From positions 23,899 through 87,898 of the forward strand of contig CAZJFS010000003.1 of assembly GCA_964545075.1 (NCBI GenBank): a stretch of 64,000 nt of DNA. The letters run 5' to 3'. Under the pieces are notes generated by a model. That model saw only the letters and a program-made list of their open reading frames with translations. It was not told the origin of the DNA and did not search any database. Position numbers and translations under genes: made by a program. Source of the DNA: DAOPXV01 sp035352535. GTDB taxonomy: Bacteria; Muiribacteriota; UBA9980. Below, piece after piece: positions 43,069 to 52,027 of the stretch (position 1 is its first letter; each line of letters starts with the position of its first letter).

Positions 43069-44589
43069 ATGAAGAGGTCCGGTTATAAAATTTTACTTCT
43101 CGACGCCCCTCAATCCATCTGGAAATGGTTTGATGGTACTCTGCCTTCCCCGGCTCTGGCCATATTCGCATCATATTTTAAAACCTTGTACGAACTTAAA
43201 ATACTCGATCTGAATATCGAAAAAAAACCATGGACGCTTCTAAAAAAGGTGCTGGCTGAGTTCGAACCTGACCTTGTCGCGTTGCCATGCACGCACACAT
43301 GCCATTTGAACGAGGTCGAAGCGAGCCTCCGGCTTATCAGGAAATTTTCGCCTAAGTCCGTTATAATTGGCGGTGGAGTTCATTTCAACGTGTTTTATAA
43401 GGAGTTTCTAGAAAAGAACCTCGTTGATTTTGTATGTCTCGGTGAAGGCGAACTCACATTCACCGAACTCGCCGGAGCTTTGAGCGATATACGCCGGAGC
43501 TATGGCACGCCATCGGCTGTTTCATTCGAAGAAAAAATAGGCCGTATTAAAAAAATAGACGGGCTGGCGTTTTCGGTGAACGATGAGATAATTAAAACCG
43601 GCGCGAGAAAACAGATCGAAAATCTGGATACGATACCTCTTCCGTCTTATGAGCTTTTTCAGATGGAACGCTATAAAATTCCTATATACGGCGGAAACGA
43701 GACCTTTGGAATGACTTTCGGGCGCGGATGCCGCAACAGGTGCTGTTATTGCTCGGAGTCGTTCGGATGGAACTATACGCTTCGAAGAAATTCGCCGGCC
43801 TATGCCGTGAAGCATATCGAATTATTGCATAGCGTCTTTAACCGGCGGACCTTTATTTTCGCCGACACTGATTTTCTCGTCGATAAAAAATGGTGCGAGG
43901 AATTCGTGGCCATTATTAAAGAAAAGAAGTTGAAGATAAATTTTCATATCCAGACGGCGTGCAGGACGCTTTTGAAAAATGTGGAGCTGCTTCCGAAATT
44001 GAAAGAAATAGGCCTGTTTGAAGTAATGCTCGGAACGGAGTCCCCGTTTCAGAAAGTTCTGGATAAATTGAAAAGTTTTCCCCAGAGCGTAGAGATAATG
44101 ACGAATGCCATGAAAGCGGTTAAAGGCAACGGTCTTCTTCTTATGGCGATGATGTTTTGGGGGACCGAATATGACGATGCTCAGACGCTGCGGCAGGGCC
44201 TTAAATTTTTTGATAAGTACGCGGATATAGTATGCCCAAATGCCATGACGCCTTATCCGGGAACGCCCCTTTACAATGAATTGACGGAGAAAGGCGTTAT
44301 TCGCGTTGACGACCTTTCGCTCTACGATCAATCTCATATAATAGTACCCGCCGGAAACATGAGTTATGCTCAGACGCGCTGGGCATTCGAAAAGGAGCTC
44401 ATACTGCACTTTAATTTCAATCCTAAATTTTATATGGGGCTTTTTTCGAAAAACAGGTTTTTACGGACTAATTATTGGCATTATTTAAAACTGATATGGA
44501 TGCAGGCTTTCGAAGGGCTTATGTCGCCGGTCAAATACAGGAAGGAATTATACGCTAAGAGCGAGTTCGATAAAATAATGGGGTCATAG
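43069..44589 (+). CDS. B12-binding radical SAM protein 1 (subfamily A)
   Basis: The 506-residue protein has an N-terminal cobalamin-binding Rossmann domain (about residues 5-140) with LLLDAPQSIWKWFDGTLPSPAL, SVIIGGGVHFNVF and the GEGE turn. The radical SAM barrel follows (about 205-400) with G-C221-x3-C225-x2-C228. A C-terminal domain (about 400-506) is rich in aromatic and basic residues. It is of the class B type, in which B12 and SAM act together, usually to methylate unactivated carbon. The substrate is unknown. There is no DxHxxG motif, which is normal for class B proteins that bind B12 without a His ligand. It is the first gene of the operon. Confidence 0.9.
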   Translation: MKRSGYKILLLDAPQSIWKWFDGTLPSPALAIFASYFKTLYELKILDLNIEKKPWTLLKKVLAEFEPDLVALPCTHTCHLNEVEASLRLIRKFSPKSVIIGGGVHFNVFYKEFLEKNLVDFVCLGEGELTFTELAGALSDIRRSYGTPSAVSFEEKIGRIKKIDGLAFSVNDEIIKTGARKQIENLDTIPLPSYELFQMERYKIPIYGGNETFGMTFGRGCRNRCCYCSESFGWNYTLRRNSPAYAVKHIELLHSVFNRRTFIFADTDFLVDKKWCEEFVAIIKEKKLKINFHIQTACRTLLKNVELLPKLKEIGLFEVMLGTESPFQKVLDKLKSFPQSVEIMTNAMKAVKGNGLLLMAMMFWGTEYDDAQTLRQGLKFFDKYADIVCPNAMTPYPGTPLYNELTEKGVIRVDDLSLYDQSHIIVPAGNMSYAQTRWAFEKELILHFNFNPKFYMGLFSKNRFLRTNYWHYLKLIWMQAFEGLMSPVKYRKELYAKSEFDKIMGS

Positions 44590-44602
44590 CGTAAGCATAT
44601 AT

Positions 44603-46129
44603 ATGAAGAATCAGGAATATAAAATACTTCTGGTCGACGCCCCTGAAAGGCTTTCACTCTGGTTCGACGGAACGATCCCCTCGCCGGCGCTTTCCATACT
44701 CGCGTCCTACGTTAAAACCAGATACGAGCTGAAGGTGCTGGACCTGAATATTGAAGAGCGGCCGTGGAACGTTTTGAAAATGGCGCTGGATGAATTTAAA
44801 CCTCACCTGATCGGGCTTTCATGCACCCATACATGCCAGATGAACGAAGTAATGGCCGTCGCCCGGCTCGTCAGAAGATTTTCGCCTTCATCGCTTATCG
44901 TCGGAGGCGGAATATATTTCAGCGTTTTTCATGAAGAAGCTATTTGCGATGGATTGATCGATATAGCGGTAATAGGCGAAGGAGAAATGACGTTTTCCGC
45001 TCTCGCTAAAACGTTAAGCGCCATAGAGGCTGAAAGGAAAGCGGGAGCGCAAATTACGCGGGCGGATATCTCGCGAAGGCTTGAAACGATTGATGGGCTG
45101 GCGTTCAAAGACGAAACGGGTTCGATAATTAAGAGCTCGCCAAGAAAATATATTGAAAATCTCGATTCGATACCGTTCCCCTCTTATGAACTCTATCCGA
45201 TCGATAAATATAAATCGCCCACTTTCGGAGGCGGCGAGGCATTCGGAATGACGTTCTCGCGCGGATGCGCCAACAGATGTTATTTCTGTTCCGAATCCGC
45301 CGGATGGAACCATACGCTCAGGCGCCATTCGCCCGAATACGCGGTGCGCCATCTGGAGATCATATACCGCAACTACGGCCGCAGGGTATTCGTTTTCGGC
45401 GATACGGACTTTTTGTCGGATAAAAAATGGTGCGAAGATTTTATCGCCCTGATAAAAGCGAAAAAAATAACGATAAATTTTCATGTGCAGGCTTCGTGCA
45501 ATTCTGTCATTAAAAACGAGGAGCTCCTTCCGAAACTGAAAGAAATAGGTCTTTTCGAGGTTATGATCGGAGCTGAATCGCCGTTTCAAAAGATACTCTC
45601 TAAATTGAAAAAGCCATACAGCGATAAGGAAACGGTCGTCGGGGCGATGGAGCGCGTAAAAAAACACGGGCTTTTACTTATGGCGATGCTTGTCTGGGGA
45701 ACCGAGTTCGACGACGAAAGCACGCTGCACGAAGGACTTTATTTTTTTGATAAATACGCTGATATCGTCTGTCCCTGCCTTTTGACGCCTTATCCCGGTA
45801 CGGAGCTATACGATGAGATGAAGTCGAAGGGACATATTAATGTCGCCGATTTCGCCTTCTACGACCAGGCTCATGTTATAGTTCCCGCGGGTAATATGAG
45901 CTATAAGGAGACAAGGCGGGTGTATGAGAAGGAACTTTGCCTCTATTTCAATCTTAACCCGAAATTTTATATGAAGCTTCTTTCAAAAGACGCTTTTATG
46001 AGGATGAACCAGGCGGCGTTCTTTAAGATGGTATGGGCCCGCACGTTCGAGTGCGTCACAAGCCAGGGCGGCTATAAAAAGGACCTTTTTAACAACAGCG
46101 AGTATCTTAAGCTAATGAACATGAGGTGA
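44603..46129 (+). CDS. B12-binding radical SAM protein 2 (subfamily A)
   Basis: The 508-residue protein is a close paralogue of protein 1 along its whole length. Matching elements are LLVDAPERLSLWFDGTIPSPAL, SLIVGGGIYFSVF, GEGE, SAM motif G-C222-x3-C226-x2-C229, LLLMAMLVWGTEFDD and a C-terminal NPKFYMKLLSKDAF. The two differ most around residues 140-165. It begins 13 bp after gene 1. The stop is part of AGGTGA, which also serves as the Shine-Dalgarno for gene 3. A remnant of this gene's last codons is found in front of gene 4. Confidence 0.9.
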   Translation: MKNQEYKILLVDAPERLSLWFDGTIPSPALSILASYVKTRYELKVLDLNIEERPWNVLKMALDEFKPHLIGLSCTHTCQMNEVMAVARLVRRFSPSSLIVGGGIYFSVFHEEAICDGLIDIAVIGEGEMTFSALAKTLSAIEAERKAGAQITRADISRRLETIDGLAFKDETGSIIKSSPRKYIENLDSIPFPSYELYPIDKYKSPTFGGGEAFGMTFSRGCANRCYFCSESAGWNHTLRRHSPEYAVRHLEIIYRNYGRRVFVFGDTDFLSDKKWCEDFIALIKAKKITINFHVQASCNSVIKNEELLPKLKEIGLFEVMIGAESPFQKILSKLKKPYSDKETVVGAMERVKKHGLLLMAMLVWGTEFDDESTLHEGLYFFDKYADIVCPCLLTPYPGTELYDEMKSKGHINVADFAFYDQAHVIVPAGNMSYKETRRVYEKELCLYFNLNPKFYMKLLSKDAFMRMNQAAFFKMVWARTFECVTSQGGYKKDLFNNSEYLKLMNMR

Positions 46130-46135
46130 GCCGAT

Positions 46136-47632
46136 ATGAAAGTATTGTTTTTAGACCCGATCCATAAGGTTTGGGAGTTTTTCAGGGGACTGACCGCGAA
46201 TCCGGCGCTTATATACCTTGCAGCCGTGGCGCGCCGCGATTTTGACGTAAAGGTATACGACGCTTACGCCGAATCGGGCAGGCCGTGGAATAAAACCGCG
46301 GAATATCTTGAAAAAGAGCGCCCTGACGTCGTTTGTCTTCCCGGCTCGATCCCGGCTTTCTGGTACGATGTTCTCAACTGCGCGCGCCTGGTGCGCGAGA
46401 TTCTTCCTGACGCAAAGATCGTCACCGGCGGTTATATCTCAAATCAGTTGTGGCGCGATGGACTCGCGAGCGGCCATATCGATTATATAGTTATTGGCGA
46501 GGGCGAGGTCACGATGATGGAATTATTGAAGGCTATAAATGGCGGCGCGTCCGGTTTAGCCGAAATTAAGGGGCTCGCATATCTCAAGGACGGCAAACCT
46601 TTCCAGACGGCTGAACGCGGTTTCATAGAGGATCTCGACACGCTTCCGCTGCCGGCTTATGATCTGTTTCCGATGCACCGCTATTCTCTGGCACCGTTCG
46701 GCGGCAATATCGGCTTTACAGCGACATTCGCGCGCGGATGTACCGGCCGCTGCAAGTTCTGTTCGGAAACGCTTCTGTGGCGTCATTGCTGGCGGGGCCA
46801 CAGCGCCGAATATATGGTCGAGGCGCTTTCACTGCTTAGGTACAAATATAACAAGCGGGTGTTTTATATAGGCGACGACGATTTTTTACACGATCCTGAG
46901 CGCACCGAAAAATTCACGGAACTTATACTGAAAAATAAGATCGACATTAAAATGTGGATACAGACCACCTGCCATAACGTGGTCAGGAACGCGAAATTGC
47001 TGGCGGGCCTTAAAAAGGCTGGCGTCTATCAGATTATGGTGGGCATCGAAACGCCTAAGCCAAAGGGCCTGAAAGTGCTTAACAAGCCTCAGGACTTCGA
47101 CCTTGTAATGCGCGCGCTCGAAGCGCTGAAACCCCACGAATTCATAATAATGGGCATGATGATGTGGGGAACGCCATGGGATACGAAGCAGGACCTGATC
47201 GATAATCTCGAATTTCTGGACGAGCACTGCGATATAATCGGCCCCGACGCTGTTACGCCATGGCCTGGAACGCCTTATTATGACGAGTGTGAAAAGATGG
47301 GCGCGATCGAAGTGCGCGACCTCACGCAATACGATATGACAAACTGCATAACCCGCACGGCCGAACTTTCGGCTGCCGAGTCCGATTTCTATTACAAAAA
47401 AACCGTCGGAAAACATCTCATATTCAACAAAAAATTCCTGGGCAACTATTTATTTTCCAAGAAGCCGCTCTACAGGACATACGTGAATATGTTCGTGAAG
47501 ATGGGCTGGAGTTTTTTCACTATGAAGCCGTGGACGCAGAAGAACTATCAGAGTTTCGACGAATTCTATCCTGAATTTATCGCTAAAAAGACTGCCTATG
47601 AAATGCAGAAAACCGGCGTTATGGCGCGTTGA
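46136..47632 (+). CDS. B12-binding radical SAM protein 3 (subfamily B)
   Basis: The 498-residue protein has the same two-domain layout with subfamily-specific motifs: LFLDPIHKVWEFFRGLTANPAL at the N-terminus (a stretch around residues 5-25), KIVTGGYIS, GEGE at about 121-124, SAM motif G-C202-x3-C206-x2-C209, IIMGMMMWGTPWD and PGTPYYDECEKMGAIEVRDLT. A C-terminal extension (about 430-498) carries NKKFLGNYLFSKKPLYR and many aromatic residues, possibly for membrane or lipid contact. It follows gene 2 after 6 bp. Confidence 0.9.
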   Translation: MKVLFLDPIHKVWEFFRGLTANPALIYLAAVARRDFDVKVYDAYAESGRPWNKTAEYLEKERPDVVCLPGSIPAFWYDVLNCARLVREILPDAKIVTGGYISNQLWRDGLASGHIDYIVIGEGEVTMMELLKAINGGASGLAEIKGLAYLKDGKPFQTAERGFIEDLDTLPLPAYDLFPMHRYSLAPFGGNIGFTATFARGCTGRCKFCSETLLWRHCWRGHSAEYMVEALSLLRYKYNKRVFYIGDDDFLHDPERTEKFTELILKNKIDIKMWIQTTCHNVVRNAKLLAGLKKAGVYQIMVGIETPKPKGLKVLNKPQDFDLVMRALEALKPHEFIIMGMMMWGTPWDTKQDLIDNLEFLDEHCDIIGPDAVTPWPGTPYYDECEKMGAIEVRDLTQYDMTNCITRTAELSAAESDFYYKKTVGKHLIFNKKFLGNYLFSKKPLYRTYVNMFVKMGWSFFTMKPWTQKNYQSFDEFYPEFIAKKTAYEMQKTGVMAR

Positions 47633-47681
47633 TATCTTATTCGCCGGCCTTTTCGCGCGCGGCAGGATTTTTTCAGGCCGT

Positions 47682-47760
47682 TTATAAAAAGGTCCTTCAT
47701 AGTTTAATGACTGATCGCTTTAACGGTAACAAGTATTTTAAGTTAATGGATATGGGGTGA
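47682..47760 (+). pseudogene. Remnant of the 3' end of radical SAM gene 2 in front of gene 4
   Basis: Reading in frame from 47719 to the stop at 47758-47760 gives FNGNKYFKLMDMG, matching the end of protein 2 (FNNSEYLKLMNMR). A further block, TATAAAAAGGTCCTT at 47683-47697, matches TATAAAAAGGACCTT just before those codons in gene 2 (46073-46087), with about 20 extra bases between the blocks here. The same order, gene 2 tail then subfamily B start, occurs at 46070-46150. This is a relic of a tandem duplication that copied the gene 2 tail together with gene 3. Confidence 0.85.
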
Positions 47761-47765
47761 TTGGA

Positions 47766-49259
47766 ATGAAAGTATTATTTTTGGATCCACTGCATAAGGT
47801 TTGGGAATTTTTTCGTGGACTTACGGCTTCGCCGGCTCTTATATATCTTGCCGCCGTGGCGCGTCGCGAATTCGACGTAAGAGTATTTGACGCATCCATG
47901 GAGTCCAAGGATCCGTGGAACAGGACCGCGGAATATCTCTTGCGCGAAAGGCCCGACGTGGTTTGTATAACCGGCTCTATAACCGGTTTCTGGAATGATT
48001 CGCAGAACGCCGCGAAGCTCGTGCGCGAAACGCTTCCGGAAACCAGGATAATAACCGGCGGCTATATTGCCTCGCGTCTCTGGAATGAAGCGCTTCAAAG
48101 CGGGTTTTTCGATTTCGTCGTCATAGACGAAGGCGAACTGACTTTGCTTGAATTACTGAGCGCGCTCAATTCAAATTCCTCGGCGGATTATTCAAAGATA
48201 AGAGGGCTCGCTTATTTGGAAAAAGGCGTCCCCCGAAAAAACGTGGACCGTGAATTTATAGCCGATCTGGATACATTGCCGCTGCCGGCTTATGATATGT
48301 TCCCGATGGATCGTTATTCGCTGGCGCCATTCGGCGGTCACATCGGTTTCGCGCTCAGCTTCAACCGCGGCTGTCAGAACAAATGCAAATTCTGCTCCGA
48401 GACGCTTCAATGGAAACATATGTGGCGCGGACACGGCGCCGAATATATGGTTGAAGTTTTAGAGCTATTGAATAAAAAATATAATAAAAAAGTTTTTTAC
48501 GTCGGCGACGATGATTTTTTACACGACCGTGAGCGCACTATAAAATTCATAGAACTCATGGACAAAAAGAAGCTCGATATAAAAATGTGGATACAGACCA
48601 CATGCTATAGCGCTATCGCGAATGTAGACCTTTTAGCGGGGTTAAAACGCATAGGCGTCCACCAGTTCATGATGGGGATCGAAACGCCGAAACCGCTGGG
48701 AATGAAAAATCTCAACAAGCCACAAAACATCGATATCGTCATGAAAGCGCTCGAAACGGTCAAGCCGTTCGGATTCATTATGATGGGAATGCTTATGTGG
48801 GGCGCGCCCTGGGATAAAAAGGAAGACCTCGATTACGCTCTCGATTTTCTCGGCAAACATTGCGATATCATCGGGCCGAACGCCACCACTCCCTGGCCTG
48901 GAACGCCATATTACGATGAATGTGAAAAGATGGGCGCGATCGAAGTGCGAGACCTTACCAAATATGACATGACCAACGTCATAACCAGGACCGCCGAACT
49001 TTCGGCCGCCGAAGCCGATTTTTACTACAAGAAGACGGTCGGAAAATTTTTGATGCTCAATAAGAAATTTCTTGGAAATTACATGTTTTCAAAAAAACCG
49101 CTCTATCGTGAATATATAAATATGTTCGTCAAGATGGGCTGGCGTTTCTTTATAATGAAACCCTGGTATCAGAAGAATTATCAGCCTTTCGAAGAGTTTT
49201 ATTACGATTTTATCGCGAAAAAAGCGTCGGTGAAAATGACCGCGCAGCTTGTGAAATGA
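47766..49259 (+). CDS. B12-binding radical SAM protein 4 (subfamily B)
   Basis: The start is taken as the ATG at 47766 by homology with protein 3 and the GGGGTGATTGG just upstream; an ATT/ATG extension to 47757 is less likely. The 497-residue protein is a near twin of protein 3: FLDPLHKVWEFFRGLTASPAL, SAM motif G-C-x3-C-x2-C in RGCQNKCKFCSE, MMGMLMWGAPWD and the same C-terminal extension. The GEGE turn reads DEGE. Preceded by 133 bp with the gene 2 remnant. It overlaps gene 5 by 4 bp. Confidence 0.9.
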   Translation: MKVLFLDPLHKVWEFFRGLTASPALIYLAAVARREFDVRVFDASMESKDPWNRTAEYLLRERPDVVCITGSITGFWNDSQNAAKLVRETLPETRIITGGYIASRLWNEALQSGFFDFVVIDEGELTLLELLSALNSNSSADYSKIRGLAYLEKGVPRKNVDREFIADLDTLPLPAYDMFPMDRYSLAPFGGHIGFALSFNRGCQNKCKFCSETLQWKHMWRGHGAEYMVEVLELLNKKYNKKVFYVGDDDFLHDRERTIKFIELMDKKKLDIKMWIQTTCYSAIANVDLLAGLKRIGVHQFMMGIETPKPLGMKNLNKPQNIDIVMKALETVKPFGFIMMGMLMWGAPWDKKEDLDYALDFLGKHCDIIGPNATTPWPGTPYYDECEKMGAIEVRDLTKYDMTNVITRTAELSAAEADFYYKKTVGKFLMLNKKFLGNYMFSKKPLYREYINMFVKMGWRFFIMKPWYQKNYQPFEEFYYDFIAKKASVKMTAQLVK

Positions 49260-50779
49260 GGATACTTTTTTTAGATCCGCCACACGCGCCATGGGATTTT
49301 TTTCCGGGCCGAATGCCTTCGCCGGGCCTTATGGCCATTGTTCCGTTCGCCGTAGGCGCGGGATGCGACGTGGCCGTGCTCGATTTATCGCTTGAGATCG
49401 ATCCGGCGGCGGCACTTGAAAAAAAGGCCGCCTCGTTCGCGCCGGACGTCGTGGCGATATCCGGCTCTAAATCGGCTTTCGCATTCGAGACGGCGAACGC
49501 CGCCATGCTTGCTCGAAAGTTCCTTCCCGCGGCGGTTATAACGGGCGGCGGAAATTTCGCTTCGTCATACGCCGGCGACCTCGTTTCGCGCGGGCTATTC
49601 GATATAATAATAAAAGGCGAAGGAGAACTTCCTTTTTCGGCCATTTTAAAGGCCCTGAAAAAAAACAAGCCGGAAGATATAAAAGCTATAGCGGGCCTCA
49701 TATATTCAAAAGAAATGATGGCTTTCCCAAAAAGTTACCGCAAGCGGCTTTCCGGGATTTTTTCAAAATTTGAGATTTCGCGGGCCGAAGGGTTCCGTTC
49801 ATGCGCGAATGTTTTTGACCGAGAAAAAATTTTTGAGTTCGAAGATACCGGTTCCGCCGAATTTATAGCGGATATGGATACGCTGCCGCTTCCAGCTTTC
49901 GAATATTTCGACATGGATAGTTATACGCTGCCGCCGCTCGGCGGGAAAACCGGCTTCGTTCAAAGCTTCAGCCGGGGATGCGGAAAGCGCTGTTCGTTCT
50001 GCGCCGATTCGCTCTTCTGGGGGCATACCTGGCGAGGCTTTTCGGCCGAACGGTGCGTTGAAATATTAAAGACCCTCTCGTCCGCGTATGGCCGCCGGAT
50101 AATTTATTTCGGCGACGCCGACTTTTTCTGGAACCGGAACCGGAACCTTAAATTTTTAGAGCTCCTCGAAAAAGAAAGGGAAGCCGGCGGGCTTAAAATA
50201 AATTTCTGGCTGCAGAGTTCCGTCGATAATATATTGGCGAATCGCGATCTTTTGAAAAGGTATCGTAAAGCCGGCTTGTATCAAATAATGTGCGGCTTTG
50301 AAAGCGTTTCTGGCGCCGCCCAGAGCGCTTTCAAAAAGGTCCATTCTATCGATAAAATGACGGAGGCGGCGCGAGCGGTGAAAAACGCAGGCATAATAAT
50401 CATGGGGATGATGATGTGGGGCGATTACGGCGACGACGAAATAACGCTCGGCGAGAACCTCGATTTTCTGGTAAAAAACTGCGACGTTATAGGGCCTAAC
50501 ACAGTGACCCCTCATTACGGCACGCCGTATTTCGAAGAATGCGAAAAGCGCGGCCTGGTCACGAAATATTCGACGCTTGGAAGCGACCAGTGCTACGTCA
50601 TCATGCCGACTTACTCGCTCGATATTTCCGGCGCGGAAAAAGTTTATAAAGACATGGTTTTAAAGACCCTGATATCGAAAAAAAAGTTCATAGGGAACTA
50701 TCTTTCCGCTCCCGGGCTCAGGATAAAAAAAATTCTTTCAGATCTTATCGAAAATGGATATGAGGGGAAAGCGTCATGA
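49256..50779 (+). CDS. B12-binding radical SAM protein 5 (divergent subfamily C)
   Basis: The 507-residue protein keeps the layout but is the most diverged: FLDPPHAPWDFFPGRMPSPGL, AVITGGGNFAS, GEGE, an insertion of about 35 residues after residue 150, the SAM motif in RGCGKRCSFCAD, IIIMGMMMWGDYGDDE and TPHYGTPYFEECEKRG. Its C-terminus is shorter and ends in a basic amphipathic stretch (LRIKKILSDLIENGYEGK). It is coupled by ATGA overlaps to both gene 4 and the membrane protein gene, so its product is made in step with them. Confidence 0.88.
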   Translation: MRILFLDPPHAPWDFFPGRMPSPGLMAIVPFAVGAGCDVAVLDLSLEIDPAAALEKKAASFAPDVVAISGSKSAFAFETANAAMLARKFLPAAVITGGGNFASSYAGDLVSRGLFDIIIKGEGELPFSAILKALKKNKPEDIKAIAGLIYSKEMMAFPKSYRKRLSGIFSKFEISRAEGFRSCANVFDREKIFEFEDTGSAEFIADMDTLPLPAFEYFDMDSYTLPPLGGKTGFVQSFSRGCGKRCSFCADSLFWGHTWRGFSAERCVEILKTLSSAYGRRIIYFGDADFFWNRNRNLKFLELLEKEREAGGLKINFWLQSSVDNILANRDLLKRYRKAGLYQIMCGFESVSGAAQSAFKKVHSIDKMTEAARAVKNAGIIIMGMMMWGDYGDDEITLGENLDFLVKNCDVIGPNTVTPHYGTPYFEECEKRGLVTKYSTLGSDQCYVIMPTYSLDISGAEKVYKDMVLKTLISKKKFIGNYLSAPGLRIKKILSDLIENGYEGKAS

Positions 50780-51984
50780 AATTTATGGATGATCTTTTTA
50801 GGACGGGATATTTTTTAAATTTCAGCGAAAAATTATTTCTATATCTTATAAAATTCATGACGCTCGTATTCGCCGTTATTTATTATTTTCATTATGCTTT
50901 TGTCATCGACCCCACATTCAATAAGTTTTTATTTTTATATTTTTTGACTTTCATAGTCTCGGGTTTTTTCTTCACTCTTCTTCCGCTGAAAGACGAATGG
51001 ATATGCGCGCTGGAATTTTTCAAAATCCAGGCAGGGCTTTACAATGCGGATAAAAAGTTATACGAAATTGCATCGGAAAAACTCGCCGTGGAAGCGAAAA
51101 TAACGAGAGATGAATCGGCTGAAGCGCTCGCTGGTTCCTTCGCCAGCTTTAAAAGCGATTATTTCATAGTTTACCCTGCCTGGTTCGCCGTATTGGCGAT
51201 GACGTTCGTCATCGAGGCGTTTGTCTTCGTGAAGTTGGATCCGCTTCTTGTCCAGAAAAATTTTGCCGTTCTTTCGGCTTTTCTGACCCTCGTCCATGTG
51301 TCGGCGATGAATTCGACATTTGAAAATTTTTCCGGCCTTCCCGGCTCTACTCACTCAGGATTTTCGATTCTTCTGGTGTGCCTCTTCGCCGTCCGTTCCG
51401 TGTTTTTCGCGATTCTTTATAGAAACGCGTGTTTTCAAGTTGCGATCGCCCTGATTCTGACTTATTTCTTCGGTAAATTATTCGCGCTTTTATATTACGG
51501 AGATGGGTTTCAGATATTCGTCAGGACTCGCGACAGGAACATATGGCGGATGGCTTTCGACGCGCGCATGACGCGCGTTGTAGAATGCGAAAAGCTTCCA
51601 TTTACGATGAAATGCCGTTTTCTTAAAACGCCCTATTCGACCGCTATAGCTTTTTATGAATCGGGTGCGCGCGTTTCCGAATTTCATTTCACTCCTTACC
51701 GGCTTGGAGTTGAAAAAGAAAGCGTGGAAACGGCGGCCAGGATTTTCGCCGAGCGGCTTAAGATCAGCGACGGCTTAAAGGCCACGGGAAGCGTTGCCGA
51801 TCTTTTCGAAGAGATTACGCTGCTCGACCTGGCGAGAAAATACGGCCGCGAACAGACCGCAGTGAGCGTTTCGCTGATCGCGTCATCTTATCTTATGTGT
51901 TATGAACTTTTTCTCATTTATACGGGGGCGAATTCGCCTAACGATAATTATTTCGAGATCATCAAAGTGATTTTGGGATTCTGA
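50776..51984 (+). CDS. Membrane protein of unknown function, last gene of the radical SAM operon
   Basis: The 402-residue protein has about six to seven hydrophobic helices (about residues 20-45, 50-70, 130-155, 163-180, 197-218, 225-245 and near 370-390). A soluble segment of about 120 residues (250-370) begins VRTRDRNIWRMAFDARMTRVVECEKLPFTMKCRF. I do not recognise the family. The 4-bp overlap with the fifth radical SAM gene indicates a shared function, such as transport, anchoring or a membrane enzymatic step on the product. No transporter or glycosyltransferase motif can be named. Confidence 0.8.
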   Translation: MKFMDDLFRTGYFLNFSEKLFLYLIKFMTLVFAVIYYFHYAFVIDPTFNKFLFLYFLTFIVSGFFFTLLPLKDEWICALEFFKIQAGLYNADKKLYEIASEKLAVEAKITRDESAEALAGSFASFKSDYFIVYPAWFAVLAMTFVIEAFVFVKLDPLLVQKNFAVLSAFLTLVHVSAMNSTFENFSGLPGSTHSGFSILLVCLFAVRSVFFAILYRNACFQVAIALILTYFFGKLFALLYYGDGFQIFVRTRDRNIWRMAFDARMTRVVECEKLPFTMKCRFLKTPYSTAIAFYESGARVSEFHFTPYRLGVEKESVETAARIFAERLKISDGLKATGSVADLFEEITLLDLARKYGREQTAVSVSLIASSYLMCYELFLIYTGANSPNDNYFEIIKVILGF

Positions 51985-52010
51985 TGATTTTGCGGCGCGC
52001 CATAAAATCA
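51985..52010. repeat. Inverted repeat between convergent genes
   Basis: TGATTTT and AAAATCA flank the palindrome GGCGCGCC. The 43-bp gap lies between the radical SAM operon and the convergent gene. It is a possible weak bidirectional terminator, but the T-runs are only four long. Confidence 0.4.
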
Positions 52011-52027
52011 GGCGGCGGCTGCCGAGG

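Noticed and set aside
43822..44409. Long minus-strand frames opposite the radical SAM genes
   Set aside because: They mirror conserved coding sequence of the paralogues; similar shadows recur at the same relative position in each copy, as expected from shared sequence.
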